DNA from: UBA11612 sp965228575 | GTDB lineage: Bacteria; Pseudomonadota; Alphaproteobacteria; Rhodospirillales; Rhodospirillaceae | Direction of reading: 5' to 3' | NCBI GenBank assembly: GCA_965228575.1 | Contig: CBDDHW010000071.1 | Coordinates: forward strand, 1 to 33,524 | DNA: 33,524 nucleotides | In this document: in pieces, positions 16,137-24,109 of the stretch | Layout of the letters: each line of letters begins with the position of its first letter | How positions within the stretch are numbered: position 1 is the first letter of the stretch | The notes under the pieces: model-generated | Told to the model about the DNA's origin: nothing | Seen by the model: the letters and a program-made list of their open reading frames with translations, nothing else | Database searches by the model: none | Position numbers and translations under genes: made by a program

Positions 16137-16229
16137 TTTCCGCTCCTCTATTGGATAAGAAAACCTATCCTGTTCGGTCCGTGCGTCGCAAGCCCCGGTT
16201 GGCGACAGGAAAATCGCCGGCAGTTAACC

Positions 16230-17243
16230 TCAGCGTGTCCGCTTCAACCCTAACGACAATATCCTATTTAGGAGTTCCGGATATTCAATGCCGCTATGTT
16301 CGGCCGCACTGGCAAATTCTTCAATTTTGGCGATCTCAGGATTCGGATTGGCCTCAAGAAAATAGGGCGTCCCGTCCCCTGCAAGTCGAAAATCGATGCG
16401 TGCGTACCCTTCGAGTTCCAATGTACGATATATACGCTTCGCATATCTTTGAATCCGGACCTCAATCTCCGGCGCCAAATCTTCGGCCGGGCCCTGAAGA
16501 ATGTCATGCCGGCCCTGATAGTCGGGATCATGCTTGACTTTCTCCGTTGCAATTCGTGGCCCGCCGCTCGCCAGCGAACCAAACTCTAGCTCCCATATCG
16601 GAAGGACGCGAAGACGCGCATTGCCGAGAACACCCACGTAAAGCTCGCGGCCATCTATATACTGCTCAACGATAGCCGCCGTACCGATGCGCTCGTGGAT
16701 AAACTCAACACGTTCTGTCAATTTTTCCTCAGAATTCACCACCGACGCTTTGGCAATTCCTAAAGATGCGTCTTCGCTCAGACTTTTAACGATAAGTGGA
16801 TAATCGAGGCCTGACTTTAGTTTTACTCGCCCGTGCATCGGAACAACGGCAAATTTCGGAACAGGTATGCGGTGATAGGAAAGCAGTTTTTTTGAAAGGT
16901 CCTTACCTCGCGCAAGCATCAAGCCGCGCGGATTACATCCGGTATAGGGTATTCGTAGCAGCTCTAGATAACTGGCGACGTTTTGGTCGTACGCCGCTTC
17001 TCCGTGAAACTGCTCAAGTAAATTAAAAACAATATCCGGCTGCCAATCATCTATTTCCCTTCGTATTGGCTTGAGCTCATCCTGGACACCCAAGGCTCGA
17101 ACTTCGTGACCGTTTGTCCGCAATGTGTTCACGACATCAAACTCGGTCTTCCAGACATGTATTTCTTTTTCGCTGTACCCCTTCAATGAATCAGGAGGAA
17201 CAAGATCAGGGTGCATGAGCACGAGCACACGAAGTTTCTTCAT
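16230..17243 (-). CDS. D-Ala-D-Ala ligase-like ATP-grasp enzyme
   Basis: A 337-residue ATP-grasp protein of the Ddl superfamily. The N-terminal domain has LRVLVLMHPDLVP and the IVFNLLEQFHGE segment; the central domain has YPLIVKSLSEDASLGIA (the ATP lid and Lys) and VEQYIDGRELYVGVLG; the C-terminal metal site has ARIDFRLAGDG and FLEANPNPEI, with the Asp, Glu and Asn Mg2+ ligands. It should ligate two amino acids or a peptide using ATP. I chose ATG 17243 because it overlaps the TGA of the metallopeptidase gene by 4 bases (ATGA). A second ATG lies at 17255. The context is not a cell-wall cluster, so classic D-Ala-D-Ala synthesis is unlikely. Pairing with a peptidase suggests a peptide-modifying or peptide-making pathway. 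Confidence 0.88.
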   Translation of the reverse strand: MKKLRVLVLMHPDLVPPDSLKGYSEKEIHVWKTEFDVVNTLRTNGHEVRALGVQDELKPIRREIDDWQPDIVFNLLEQFHGEAAYDQNVASYLELLRIPYTGCNPRGLMLARGKDLSKKLLSYHRIPVPKFAVVPMHGRVKLKSGLDYPLIVKSLSEDASLGIAKASVVNSEEKLTERVEFIHERIGTAAIVEQYIDGRELYVGVLGNARLRVLPIWELEFGSLASGGPRIATEKVKHDPDYQGRHDILQGPAEDLAPEIEVRIQRYAKRIYRTLELEGYARIDFRLAGDGTPYFLEANPNPEIAKIEEFASAAEHSGIEYPELLNRILSLGLKRTR

Positions 17244-18265
17244 AGCGCGTACCATTCTCGGCGTGAGGGACTGTAGAGGGAATGAACCGCTTTAGCAGTT
17301 AAAAGGACGGTAAAATCCATAACAAGTTGACGCTCGGGGCCCACGGCGCGAAGCTTTAGTTCCCGGCATCGCCCGATCATGGTGTCAATCACGGCGTCGA
17401 GAGTGAGCTGATGTTCACCTGTCCATTTAGCCACCCGTTGCCTGATCTTCGTTCGGTGAGATCTGAGAAATTGAGATGCGGGCGGTGACCGAGAATATTT
17501 CGGGTCGGCGGAAAATATTCTGTGCAAATCTTTGTCGTAAGTTTTGGGATACACCTTGGTGTAGAGTGCTTGTTTCTTCTCATAATACTCACCGACCGTA
17601 TAGGTGAGCGTACTTAAAGGATCGACTTTTATTTTCCGCGTAAGCTTTGGTTTTTCGTCGGCGATCTCCGCCATGAGCTCGTTGACATACTCCAACTTTT
17701 TTAAGGCTCCCCATCCCGCGTACCGCTTACGCCACGCAGACCTCGGCTTCATCCAAACGGCGAAAGTTTCGGCGAAGTCTTCATCGGGATGACTTTGGCC
17801 ATACCAAAGCGGCAAGTGCTGCACAAAATTCTTGCTCGCCGGATTTGGTCTATAAAACTTTGGATACCGTTGCGATGAGCGGCCAAATAACTTTTGCCAC
17901 TGTCTACGTCGATGTAAATCATATGCGTGTTGAATTGCATGCCCAGCTTCATGCCTAAGAATTCGCATGCACTCCCGTTCAGTTCCTCCTTCCACATCCA
18001 GCATCATTTTCTTTTCAAGCCGGGAAAGGCGCGGGTGAGCAAGGTAAAAGGGAATCGCGATTCCGGGTGACGTATCGGGGGCAAACCATTCGTCTGAAAT
18101 CCATGCGTGAGGCTTGAACGTGAGACCTCGATTTTCGAGTTCGTCGTAAAGCTCAAACATACAATCCTCGAGCCACGTCCCCTCTACAGCGACCTTGAGA
18201 TCCTTAAGGCGCATCTGCAAAAGACGTTCGTCGGAATATCTGGACCAAGGAAATCTACGGGGCAT
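17240..18265 (-). CDS. Putative zinc metallopeptidase (HExxH), cytoplasmic
   Basis: A 341-residue protein from ATG 18265 (a GTG at 18283 is the alternative). It carries the zincin motif HEAGHAIQH (His105, Glu106, His109 in ATG numbering) and, about 60 residues on, DEDFAETFAVW, whose Glu166 is the likely third zinc ligand, giving a gluzincin-like arrangement. No signal peptide or membrane helix is seen, so it acts in the cytoplasm. It resembles proteins annotated as putative zinc-binding metallopeptidase; the substrate is unknown. It is translationally coupled to the ATP-grasp ligase (4-base overlap). Such fixed pairing implies a shared substrate. It is the first gene of the three-gene minus-strand unit. 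Confidence 0.85.
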   Translation of the reverse strand: MPRRFPWSRYSDERLLQMRLKDLKVAVEGTWLEDCMFELYDELENRGLTFKPHAWISDEWFAPDTSPGIAIPFYLAHPRLSRLEKKMMLDVEGGTERECMRILRHEAGHAIQHAYDLHRRRQWQKLFGRSSQRYPKFYRPNPASKNFVQHLPLWYGQSHPDEDFAETFAVWMKPRSAWRKRYAGWGALKKLEYVNELMAEIADEKPKLTRKIKVDPLSTLTYTVGEYYEKKQALYTKVYPKTYDKDLHRIFSADPKYSRSPPASQFLRSHRTKIRQRVAKWTGEHQLTLDAVIDTMIGRCRELKLRAVGPERQLVMDFTVLLTAKAVHSLYSPSRREWYAL

Positions 18266-18432
18266 GGGTTTCTGCGACGTCACCGCAAGTTCGGGATACC
18301 TAGCAGTGTTTTACTCTTCCTCTACCATCCAAGGCAATGTCATACGAGCGACTCACATAAAACCTGATAGTGTCAAAACCCCGTGGGATTAACAAATGAA
18401 CCATCAGCAGTTTTTGACGCAGTTAATGCCCA

Positions 18433-19224
18433 TCACATCACACCCGGATACGAGCCGCCATCCAGCAGGACATTCTGCCCAGTCATATACCCCGAATGTG
18501 CGCTGGCGATAAACGCACACCAAGCGCCAAATTCATCCGGATCACCCGAGCGGCGTGACGGATTGGCAGCTGCCCGCTCTGCTTCAACATCGTCCACATT
18601 AACGCCGCGCGATTCAGCAACACCTTCAAGATACTTTCGAAGCCGCTTGGTGTGGAAAAAACCGGGCAGCAAATTGTTTACGGTTACTCCATGTTGCGCT
18701 ACATCGCGCGCAATGGTCCCCATATATCCTGTAAGCCCCGAGCGCGCGCTGGTAGACAATCCAAGTAGCGGTACGGGCATCTTGACGGCCTGAGACGTAA
18801 TATTGATCACCCGCCCCCATCTTTGCGCGATCATATGGTCCAAGACTCCATTGGTCATAAACACAGCGTAAAGCATGTTGCCTCGCAGCGCCTTGAGCCA
18901 CGTGTCTTCGTCCCATGTTCGAAAATCACCGGGCGGCGGACCACCGGCGTTGTTCACTAGAATGTCCGGCTTCGGACATATTGTCAGAACCGCGCAGCGC
19001 CCCTCCTCTGTGGTAACATCGCCAGGCGCACACAATATTTCACCGCCAGTTTCTGTATTTATTTCCTTAGCCGTTGCCTCGAGTTTCGAGGAATCGCGCC
19101 CATTGATAGCAACAGTCACGCCACACTTCGAAAGTGCAAGCGCACACGCTCTTCCGAGACCTTCGCTCGATCCCGTCACCAAAGCGGTGCGCCCGGCGAT
19201 CCCCATGTCAAAACCGTGTGTCAT
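18433..19224 (-). CDS. SDR-family oxidoreductase with atypical active site
   Basis: A 263-residue short-chain dehydrogenase/reductase with the Rossmann glycine motif TGSSEGLG (about 18-25), NNAGG after the fourth strand, and a closing GQNVLLDGGSYPG. It is closest in pattern to 3-oxoacyl-ACP-reductase-like SDRs. The catalytic Ser is present (INITSQAVK), but where YxxxK is expected the sequence reads LSTSARSGLTG, with neither Tyr nor Lys in place. A related subgroup of SDRs has the same loss, so this may be a natural variant with altered chemistry or none. The start ATG follows GGGACGGGAG. It is a single gene. The cofactor is probably NAD(P)H; the substrate is unknown. Confidence 0.9.
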   Translation of the reverse strand: MTHGFDMGIAGRTALVTGSSEGLGRACALALSKCGVTVAINGRDSSKLEATAKEINTETGGEILCAPGDVTTEEGRCAVLTICPKPDILVNNAGGPPPGDFRTWDEDTWLKALRGNMLYAVFMTNGVLDHMIAQRWGRVINITSQAVKMPVPLLGLSTSARSGLTGYMGTIARDVAQHGVTVNNLLPGFFHTKRLRKYLEGVAESRGVNVDDVEAERAAANPSRRSGDPDEFGAWCAFIASAHSGYMTGQNVLLDGGSYPGVM

Positions 19225-19506
19225 CTCCCGTCCCCAATTGTTCTCGTTGTCATACTCGATGAATTTGAAAGTACTCCAACTCTTTGGAACTACAGATAGA
19301 AAAAGCTCTCACCCTCGGAACGCCGCTGGCGATTTCCGCCGCTGAAAACGAATGAGGTATATTAAAAACGTAATGGAGTCGAAACCAAGGTAGGTTTTAA
19401 CTTTGCATTTTTGTGACTAGAGCGGATAAAACACCTAGAAGTAGCAAGGCGGGACAACATCGCCGCTATATGTGGGCTTGGCTGAAGTAAAAAGCAGACT
19501 ACCGAG

Positions 19507-20760
19507 ATGACAAACTCAGGACATAGCGCCGGCCAGGACAAGGTCGTTGCTCATCCCAGTGCAAACTTACCTAAGGCAGGAGACGTTCGTGCTCTTGTCG
19601 AGGATATGAGTCATTGGCGGCGCACACCTACCCAAGGTGCTCAAGTGATTCTCGTAGACTTTGCCGGCGCCGTTCCACAGTCCAAGCACACGACCGAAAT
19701 GCTGGATCATGCGCTCACCAACCTTCGTACGGTCGCAGCGAAACGCCAGTGCAACGTTTACCAGCTCGCCGACTCTGAGTTTGCCGTGATGGCAAACGCT
19801 GAGGGACAACTTGCGTTAGATCTTGTTCGAGATTTAAAAATTTTCATGTTGCGTGTCGTCGAGCGCCAGTGCCCGGCCAGCTTTGGGGCAATCAACCAAA
19901 ACCGCTTCTTGATGTTGTTTGATCTAACGTCAAATTTCCGGGGAGCCGCCGAACGCGTCGCTAAATATGCGGCGATTGCACAAAATGCAGCCGATTCTGA
20001 TCCCGATCAGAAAAAGATGCCCCGACCACTGTCTGCTCACGATCTACAAAAAGTGATGCAAGCCTACAAAAAATTCGGGTCCGAGAAGTTTCTGAAAACA
20101 TTCATACGTAATCAAGTTGTTGCGAGCTTCTCATCTGCTCAGGGTTTTCAACCCGAAATGCACGAGTATTACGTTAGCATGGATATCTTGCGCAAACCGC
20201 TATTCATTGACGTGGAAATGCGCGCATCTGGTCACTTGTTCCACGATTTTACACGCGTACTTGACCAAATTGTGCTCGGGTCATTTCAGTACTTGCAGGC
20301 GACTCAAATGCCGTTTTCAGTAAACTGCAATGTCAGTACTGTTTTCACGGCGACGTTCGCGGACTTCATGGATGGTGCGGATAAGAAGCTGCTAAAGCGC
20401 ATGTCGTTTGAGTTTCGCCAAGCCGATGTTGTGGAACACTTCGATGAGTTCGAGGTGGCAAAGGGTGTCATTCACGCTATGGGCGCCAATGTAGGCGTGG
20501 ATCATATATTCCCACAAACTTTAGGGTTGGTGGATCTGGACTATATCGGCGCCAAGTATGCGAAAGTTCATTGGCGCGAGGATGCTGAAGACACACTACG
20601 CGAGCGACACAAGGCGATTAAATATATTCAAAGTTGCGGTGTCGAGCCCATCCTTATTCGGGCTGGAAGCAGCGAAGCGGTGAAAGTTGGAAGCGAGCTT
20701 GGCGTGGAAAAATTTCAAGGTTTCCATATCGACAATTCTTTACGGAAGAAAGCCGCGTAA
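19507..20760 (+). CDS. Degenerate EAL-domain-like protein
   Basis: A 417-residue soluble protein. Residues about 40-150 have a weak GGDEF-like alternation, and about 218-410 follow the layout of an EAL c-di-GMP phosphodiesterase: VNCNVST for the usual VNxS, MSFEFRQ for EITE, VGVDHIF for the DDFG loop, and YAKVHW for LKID. Several catalytic residues are missing: the EAL triad reads EMR, and DD is replaced by DH. It is probably not an active phosphodiesterase; such relics often act as c-di-GMP receptors or protein adaptors. The gene is convergent with the response regulator at 20809-21543. No membrane segment or signal peptide is seen. Confidence is good for the fold, low for function. Confidence 0.68.
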   Translation: MTNSGHSAGQDKVVAHPSANLPKAGDVRALVEDMSHWRRTPTQGAQVILVDFAGAVPQSKHTTEMLDHALTNLRTVAAKRQCNVYQLADSEFAVMANAEGQLALDLVRDLKIFMLRVVERQCPASFGAINQNRFLMLFDLTSNFRGAAERVAKYAAIAQNAADSDPDQKKMPRPLSAHDLQKVMQAYKKFGSEKFLKTFIRNQVVASFSSAQGFQPEMHEYYVSMDILRKPLFIDVEMRASGHLFHDFTRVLDQIVLGSFQYLQATQMPFSVNCNVSTVFTATFADFMDGADKKLLKRMSFEFRQADVVEHFDEFEVAKGVIHAMGANVGVDHIFPQTLGLVDLDYIGAKYAKVHWREDAEDTLRERHKAIKYIQSCGVEPILIRAGSSEAVKVGSELGVEKFQGFHIDNSLRKKAA

Positions 20761-20777
20761 CCAGCTGCAGGTTTTTC

Positions 20778-20802
20778 GCTCCGATCCAGATAAGGATGGA
20801 GC
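20778..20802. terminator. Hairpin between convergent genes
   Basis: GCTCC and ATCC (20778-20787, with a bulged G) pair with GGAT and GGAGC (20794-20802) around AGATAA. There is no clear T-run on either strand, so it is a terminator-like hairpin rather than a classical terminator. Confidence 0.45.
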
Positions 20803-20808
20803 AACGTA

Positions 20809-21543
20809 CTAATTTCTTCCTTTCCCGCCATAGAACCAAGCAAATATCCTGCGGAACCATGATTGCTTTTCTTCGACGTCCGGCAAGGAATCCTCCCGGT
20901 CTTCTATTTCGTCAATCCAAGAACGGCCGAACGCCAATGGCGGTTCAATTACTTTCCCTGATAAGGCGCCAGTGATTGCGGTCTTGAGAGCCGCTGCAGC
21001 TACGGGCTTTCGAAGATAAGCACTAATATTCTGATTTGTGACACGCTGATAAACACTCGCGGAGTCGACCTCGGTTAATACAACCACCGGCAAATTTCTG
21101 ATGCGCAAGTCGGGATCAGACCTAAGTTTCGCTAGAAATTGTATTCCGGTCATTCCTGGCAGCACGAGCTCCAGAATAATAAAATCGGGGAAAAGTTCTT
21201 TGTCTTCCGTGAGTTGAAAATAAGCCGTTGCGGCAGTTGCAACACGCACAATATTGGTTATGCCAAAACCCTTAATACTTCCCATTACAAGCTTGGCCGT
21301 ATCTTCGTCATCGTCGACAAGCAATACACACGTGGATCCGAAATTGAGTCCAGCAGGTTCGCCTTCTTCCGGCTCACTACTTTCCTCGGCGTCTGAATCT
21401 TCTGCTTTTTTTTCGGCAACGCTTATATCGTCTTCTGCGACACCAGGGTCATTAGAAATGTCCGTTTCCGCGCTTTCGACATGGTCTGTCTCTTGCTGCG
21501 CAACAGACTCTTTCTTAGCAGGGTTTTCCTTCTCTTCACTCAC
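20809..21543 (-). CDS. Response-regulator receiver protein with Glu at the phospho-acceptor site
   Basis: A 244-residue protein with GTG start. Residues 1-65 are acidic and low-complexity (many Glu, Asp, Ser), probably disordered. A receiver domain spans about 70-195: the acid pocket LLVDDDED (Asp77-79), Thr157 (VVVLTEVDS) and Lys179 (YLRKP) are kept. The residue that aligns with the phosphorylated Asp is Glu125 in IILELVLPGMTG, so normal phosphorylation is unlikely; Glu may mimic the active state. A short basic C-terminal tail (SWFRRIFAWFYGG) is amphipathic and may bind a membrane. There is no DNA-binding output domain. It lies 19 bases after the ELM1 gene and is convergent with the EAL-like gene. 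Confidence 0.88.
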   Translation of the reverse strand: MSEEKENPAKKESVAQQETDHVESAETDISNDPGVAEDDISVAEKKAEDSDAEESSEPEEGEPAGLNFGSTCVLLVDDDEDTAKLVMGSIKGFGITNIVRVATAATAYFQLTEDKELFPDFIILELVLPGMTGIQFLAKLRSDPDLRIRNLPVVVLTEVDSASVYQRVTNQNISAYLRKPVAAAALKTAITGALSGKVIEPPLAFGRSWIDEIEDREDSLPDVEEKQSWFRRIFAWFYGGKGRN

Positions 21544-21562
21544 GATTCATCTCGTTTCACAA

Positions 21563-22537
21563 TTAGCTAGAAATGAGATTGTCAATCTCAGTTGCGATAT
21601 CGTCTGCAGCATTCAATGAAGGATGAGTCCAGTCGTCGAACTGGCCGGTAAATGGCCTGGCTAATTCCAGGCTGTAGAGTTCCTGATGAAGGCGTTGATG
21701 TTTTCGCGTTGTCATATCCTCTGGCGCAAAAATGTACACCGGGGCTCGTGATGCGCAAGCTTCTGAACACATAGATACTGAGTCCCCGGTTACCACGATT
21801 GCGTCCGCGAGCGCCAAAAACCCCATATAGGGGTTCTCCCCACCTTGGCTCCAAAAATACGTCTTTCGGGGCTCTGGAACGTTTTGATCCAGCGCTCGCT
21901 CGGCAGCATTCCCGGTTCGGCGCGAAGTTGTCAGAAGTACCGAACCTCCGAGCTCGGCAGCCATTTTATACACGCGGCGACCCATATCCCCGGCGTGCTC
22001 CGGCGGAAACGGTTGGCTGCGGGTCACCCCACCTACGAGTAATGCTATGAATGGTCTTGGAATACCACCCAGGGCCGCCTTCCATTGTTCTTGGGCGAGC
22101 TCTAATCGCGACCGATTGACCCGATGCGGTGCTCCGGTGATCCGCATTATGTTGCGGGAGCCACCTGGCAACTTTCCATCATGGTTGGGAGCCACAATGA
22201 GATCGAAGTCATTTACTCCCCGCCGACCCGGGTACATAAGATGAATTAGCCGAGTTAAACGTCCAGCACGCTTTTTTATCCAGCGCGCCACTGGCCCTGT
22301 ACGCCGCCCAGCGGAAATTACGACATCGGGCCACGGGGGGACCAATGTCGCTCTCGATTCCGGCGTCAATCCAAATACGCCCGCTCCTGTAAGAGCACCT
22401 GGCAACTCCGCGAGCGGGTTGTAACGAATTTCTTTGATTTCGAAGGGACGCTTCAAGGCTTCAGCGACACCTAAAACCTGCGCATTGTTTCCGGCACGAT
22501 CATCTGCCAGCACCCATATTTTAGGGGAAGAACTCAT
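21563..22537 (-). CDS. Mitochondrial fission ELM1-family protein
   Basis: A 324-residue protein of the ELM1 family, named for a plant mitochondrial fission factor and common in alphaproteobacteria. Typical segments are WVLADDRAGNNAQVLGVAEAL (in part), PPWPDVVISAGRRTGPVARW in part, HLMYPGR, DLIVAPNHDG, NIMRITGAPHRV and the C-terminal VVTGDSVSMCSEACA. The fold is glycosyltransferase GT-B-like. The bacterial role is not established. It is the first gene of a probable two-gene unit with the receiver protein, and diverges from pyrE over a 94-base gap that must hold promoters for both. Length is within the family's normal range. Confidence 0.9.
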   Translation of the reverse strand: MSSSPKIWVLADDRAGNNAQVLGVAEALKRPFEIKEIRYNPLAELPGALTGAGVFGLTPESRATLVPPWPDVVISAGRRTGPVARWIKKRAGRLTRLIHLMYPGRRGVNDFDLIVAPNHDGKLPGGSRNIMRITGAPHRVNRSRLELAQEQWKAALGGIPRPFIALLVGGVTRSQPFPPEHAGDMGRRVYKMAAELGGSVLLTTSRRTGNAAERALDQNVPEPRKTYFWSQGGENPYMGFLALADAIVVTGDSVSMCSEACASRAPVYIFAPEDMTTRKHQRLHQELYSLELARPFTGQFDDWTHPSLNAADDIATEIDNLISS

Positions 22538-22631
22538 TCAAATACCGCCAAAGTATGCACGAATGAACGTTGTACGACGTGCCGCGACCATTTAAAACCT
22601 GCGCGCAGAAGAACAGTTATCAGGATCCGAC

Positions 22632-23331
22632 ATGCCGACGCCCGCCCAACATGAACGCAATGCCCGTCAAATCGCTGCAGGCCAACAAGTTGCGAAAATT
22701 CTATTAGATATCAAAGCGGTGAATTTCCGTCCGGAAGAGCCTTATAAGCTGACCGCGGGTTGGGCCAGCCCCGTCTACATTGATTGCCGCAAGCTCATAT
22801 CTTTCCCCGACGCCCGCAAAACGGTCACCGCGCTCGCTAAGGCGGAGCTTGAAGAAAATATCGGTACAAGCAATATCGATACTGTCGCCGGCGGCGAAAC
22901 CGCGGGCATTCCCTACGCGGCATGGATATCTGACGCCCTTAATGTTCCCATGCAGTACGTGCGCAAGAAACCGAAAGGTTTTGGCCGTATGGCTCAGATT
23001 GAAGGCGTGCTCGATGAAAAGAGCCGTGTGGTCTTGGTCGAGGATCTTGCCAGCGACGGAGGATCAAAACTCCATTTTGTAAATGCTTTGCGCGACGCTG
23101 GAGCCATTTGCGAGCATTGTTTTGTGGTGTTTTTCTATGGCGCTTTCCCAGGAGCTATTGAGAGCTTGGCGAAGGAAAATATAACCTTGCACTATTTGTG
23201 CACTTGGGCCGATGTGCTCGACGCAGCGGAGGCGGGACAATTTTTTTCCATCTGATTCTATTGCCAGCGTTCGTAAGTTCTTGGGCGACCCAACGGGCTG
23301 GTCCGCTGATCATGGCGGCCGTCGCGACTAG
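22632..23331 (+). CDS. pyrE: Orotate phosphoribosyltransferase, C-terminus frameshifted
   Basis: Converts orotate and PRPP to orotidine monophosphate in pyrimidine synthesis. Visible features are the YKLTAGWASPVYIDCRK substrate loop, YVRKKPKGFGR and the PRPP-binding motif VVLVEDLASDGGS (about 134-146). The open frame ends at 23255 after GQFFSI, short of the usual end. In the next frame the text reads on as SDSIASVRKFLGDPTGWSA and stops at 23329-23331, matching the family C-terminus. Dropping one T from T7 at 23241-23247 gives one frame of about 232 residues. Because pyrE is a core biosynthetic gene, a homopolymer sequencing error is more likely than a real mutation. It is monocistronic in appearance and diverges from the ELM1 gene. 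Confidence 0.93.
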
Positions 23332-23524
23332 GTTCACCCATATGCCAACTTTGGGCACCGCGGGCGCTGGGCGTCGAGCACGAGGTTAAGCGCCGGTTGA
23401 CACTAAATAGCCACCATTGATCTCAATTTCGCCGTTAACGGATTTTATGATATTGCCTATGCGAACAAGTCTGAATATCGACTTGCAGCTCTATTGATAA
23501 AGAACTCGTGTTGGAAACCTTACT

Positions 23525-23905
23525 ATGCAATTCCGAAGCCTTTTCATCGTCAGTGCTCTCATATCCTTATTCCCAATTACGGGCGCTCAGGCCGAAGGCG
23601 ACCCTGTCCTCGGCAAACGGCAATTCACACCGTGCTTAGCATGCCATACGGTCGAAGAAGGAGGTCCCAATAAAGTGGGCCCAAACCTATGGGGCGTCAT
23701 AGGCAGCAAAGCGGGTTCGCGCGAAGATTATGTGTACTCGCCCGCTCTTAAGGATTCGGGCGTGGTGTGGACTGAGGAAAACTTGCGGGCGTGGATCGAG
23801 AGACCGATGAACTTTATCAAGGGTACGAAAATGCCATTCGGTGGCTACGCATCCAAAGATATTCAAGACAACGTTATTGCCTACCTCAAAGAAGCAACTC
23901 AGTAG
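23525..23905 (+). CDS. Periplasmic class I cytochrome c (c2-like)
   Basis: A 126-residue c-type cytochrome. A signal peptide is followed by the mature protein at about residue 24 (AQAEGD). The heme site is CLACH (Cys37, Cys40, His41), and the axial Met is Met103 in KMPFGGY. The segments GPNLWGVIGSKAG and FIKGTKMPF are typical of cytochrome c2 / c550-like electron carriers that shuttle electrons between the bc1 complex and an oxidase or other periplasmic enzyme. It is a single gene on the plus strand; I found no convincing promoter in the 190 bases upstream, which otherwise hold only the restored end of pyrE. Confidence is high for the family. Confidence 0.95.
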   Translation: MQFRSLFIVSALISLFPITGAQAEGDPVLGKRQFTPCLACHTVEEGGPNKVGPNLWGVIGSKAGSREDYVYSPALKDSGVVWTEENLRAWIERPMNFIKGTKMPFGGYASKDIQDNVIAYLKEATQ

Positions 23906-24071
23906 AACCCGAGACGCGCGAAGCATCTGAGGACAGCGCCTAATTATCCTGCCGACGATCTGATTCTATGAGCCTGAGACCAGATCAAGCATCCGTTCTT
24001 ATCTATTGAGTCCTAACCTCCCAAGGTGGAATTCAGAAAATTTACCCTATCGGCCTTAATCTCAAAATATT

Positions 24072-24086
24072 GTTCTTGTTTTGTTC
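24072..24086 (+). promoter_or_regulatory. Candidate LexA box of the GTTC-N7-GTTC type
   Basis: GTTC at 24072-24075 and GTTC at 24083-24086 are spaced by exactly 7 bases, the alphaproteobacterial LexA direct-repeat pattern. It ends 23 bases before the radical SAM start codon, where a repressor would block initiation. About one such match is expected by chance across both strands of a window this size. Confidence 0.5.
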
Positions 24087-24109
24087 TTTTTTGTGGATTA
24101 AGGTGCTTT

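Noticed and set aside
23198..23389. 63-codon frame spanning the end of pyrE
   Set aside because: Overlaps the restored pyrE C-terminus in another frame, with no ribosome site.
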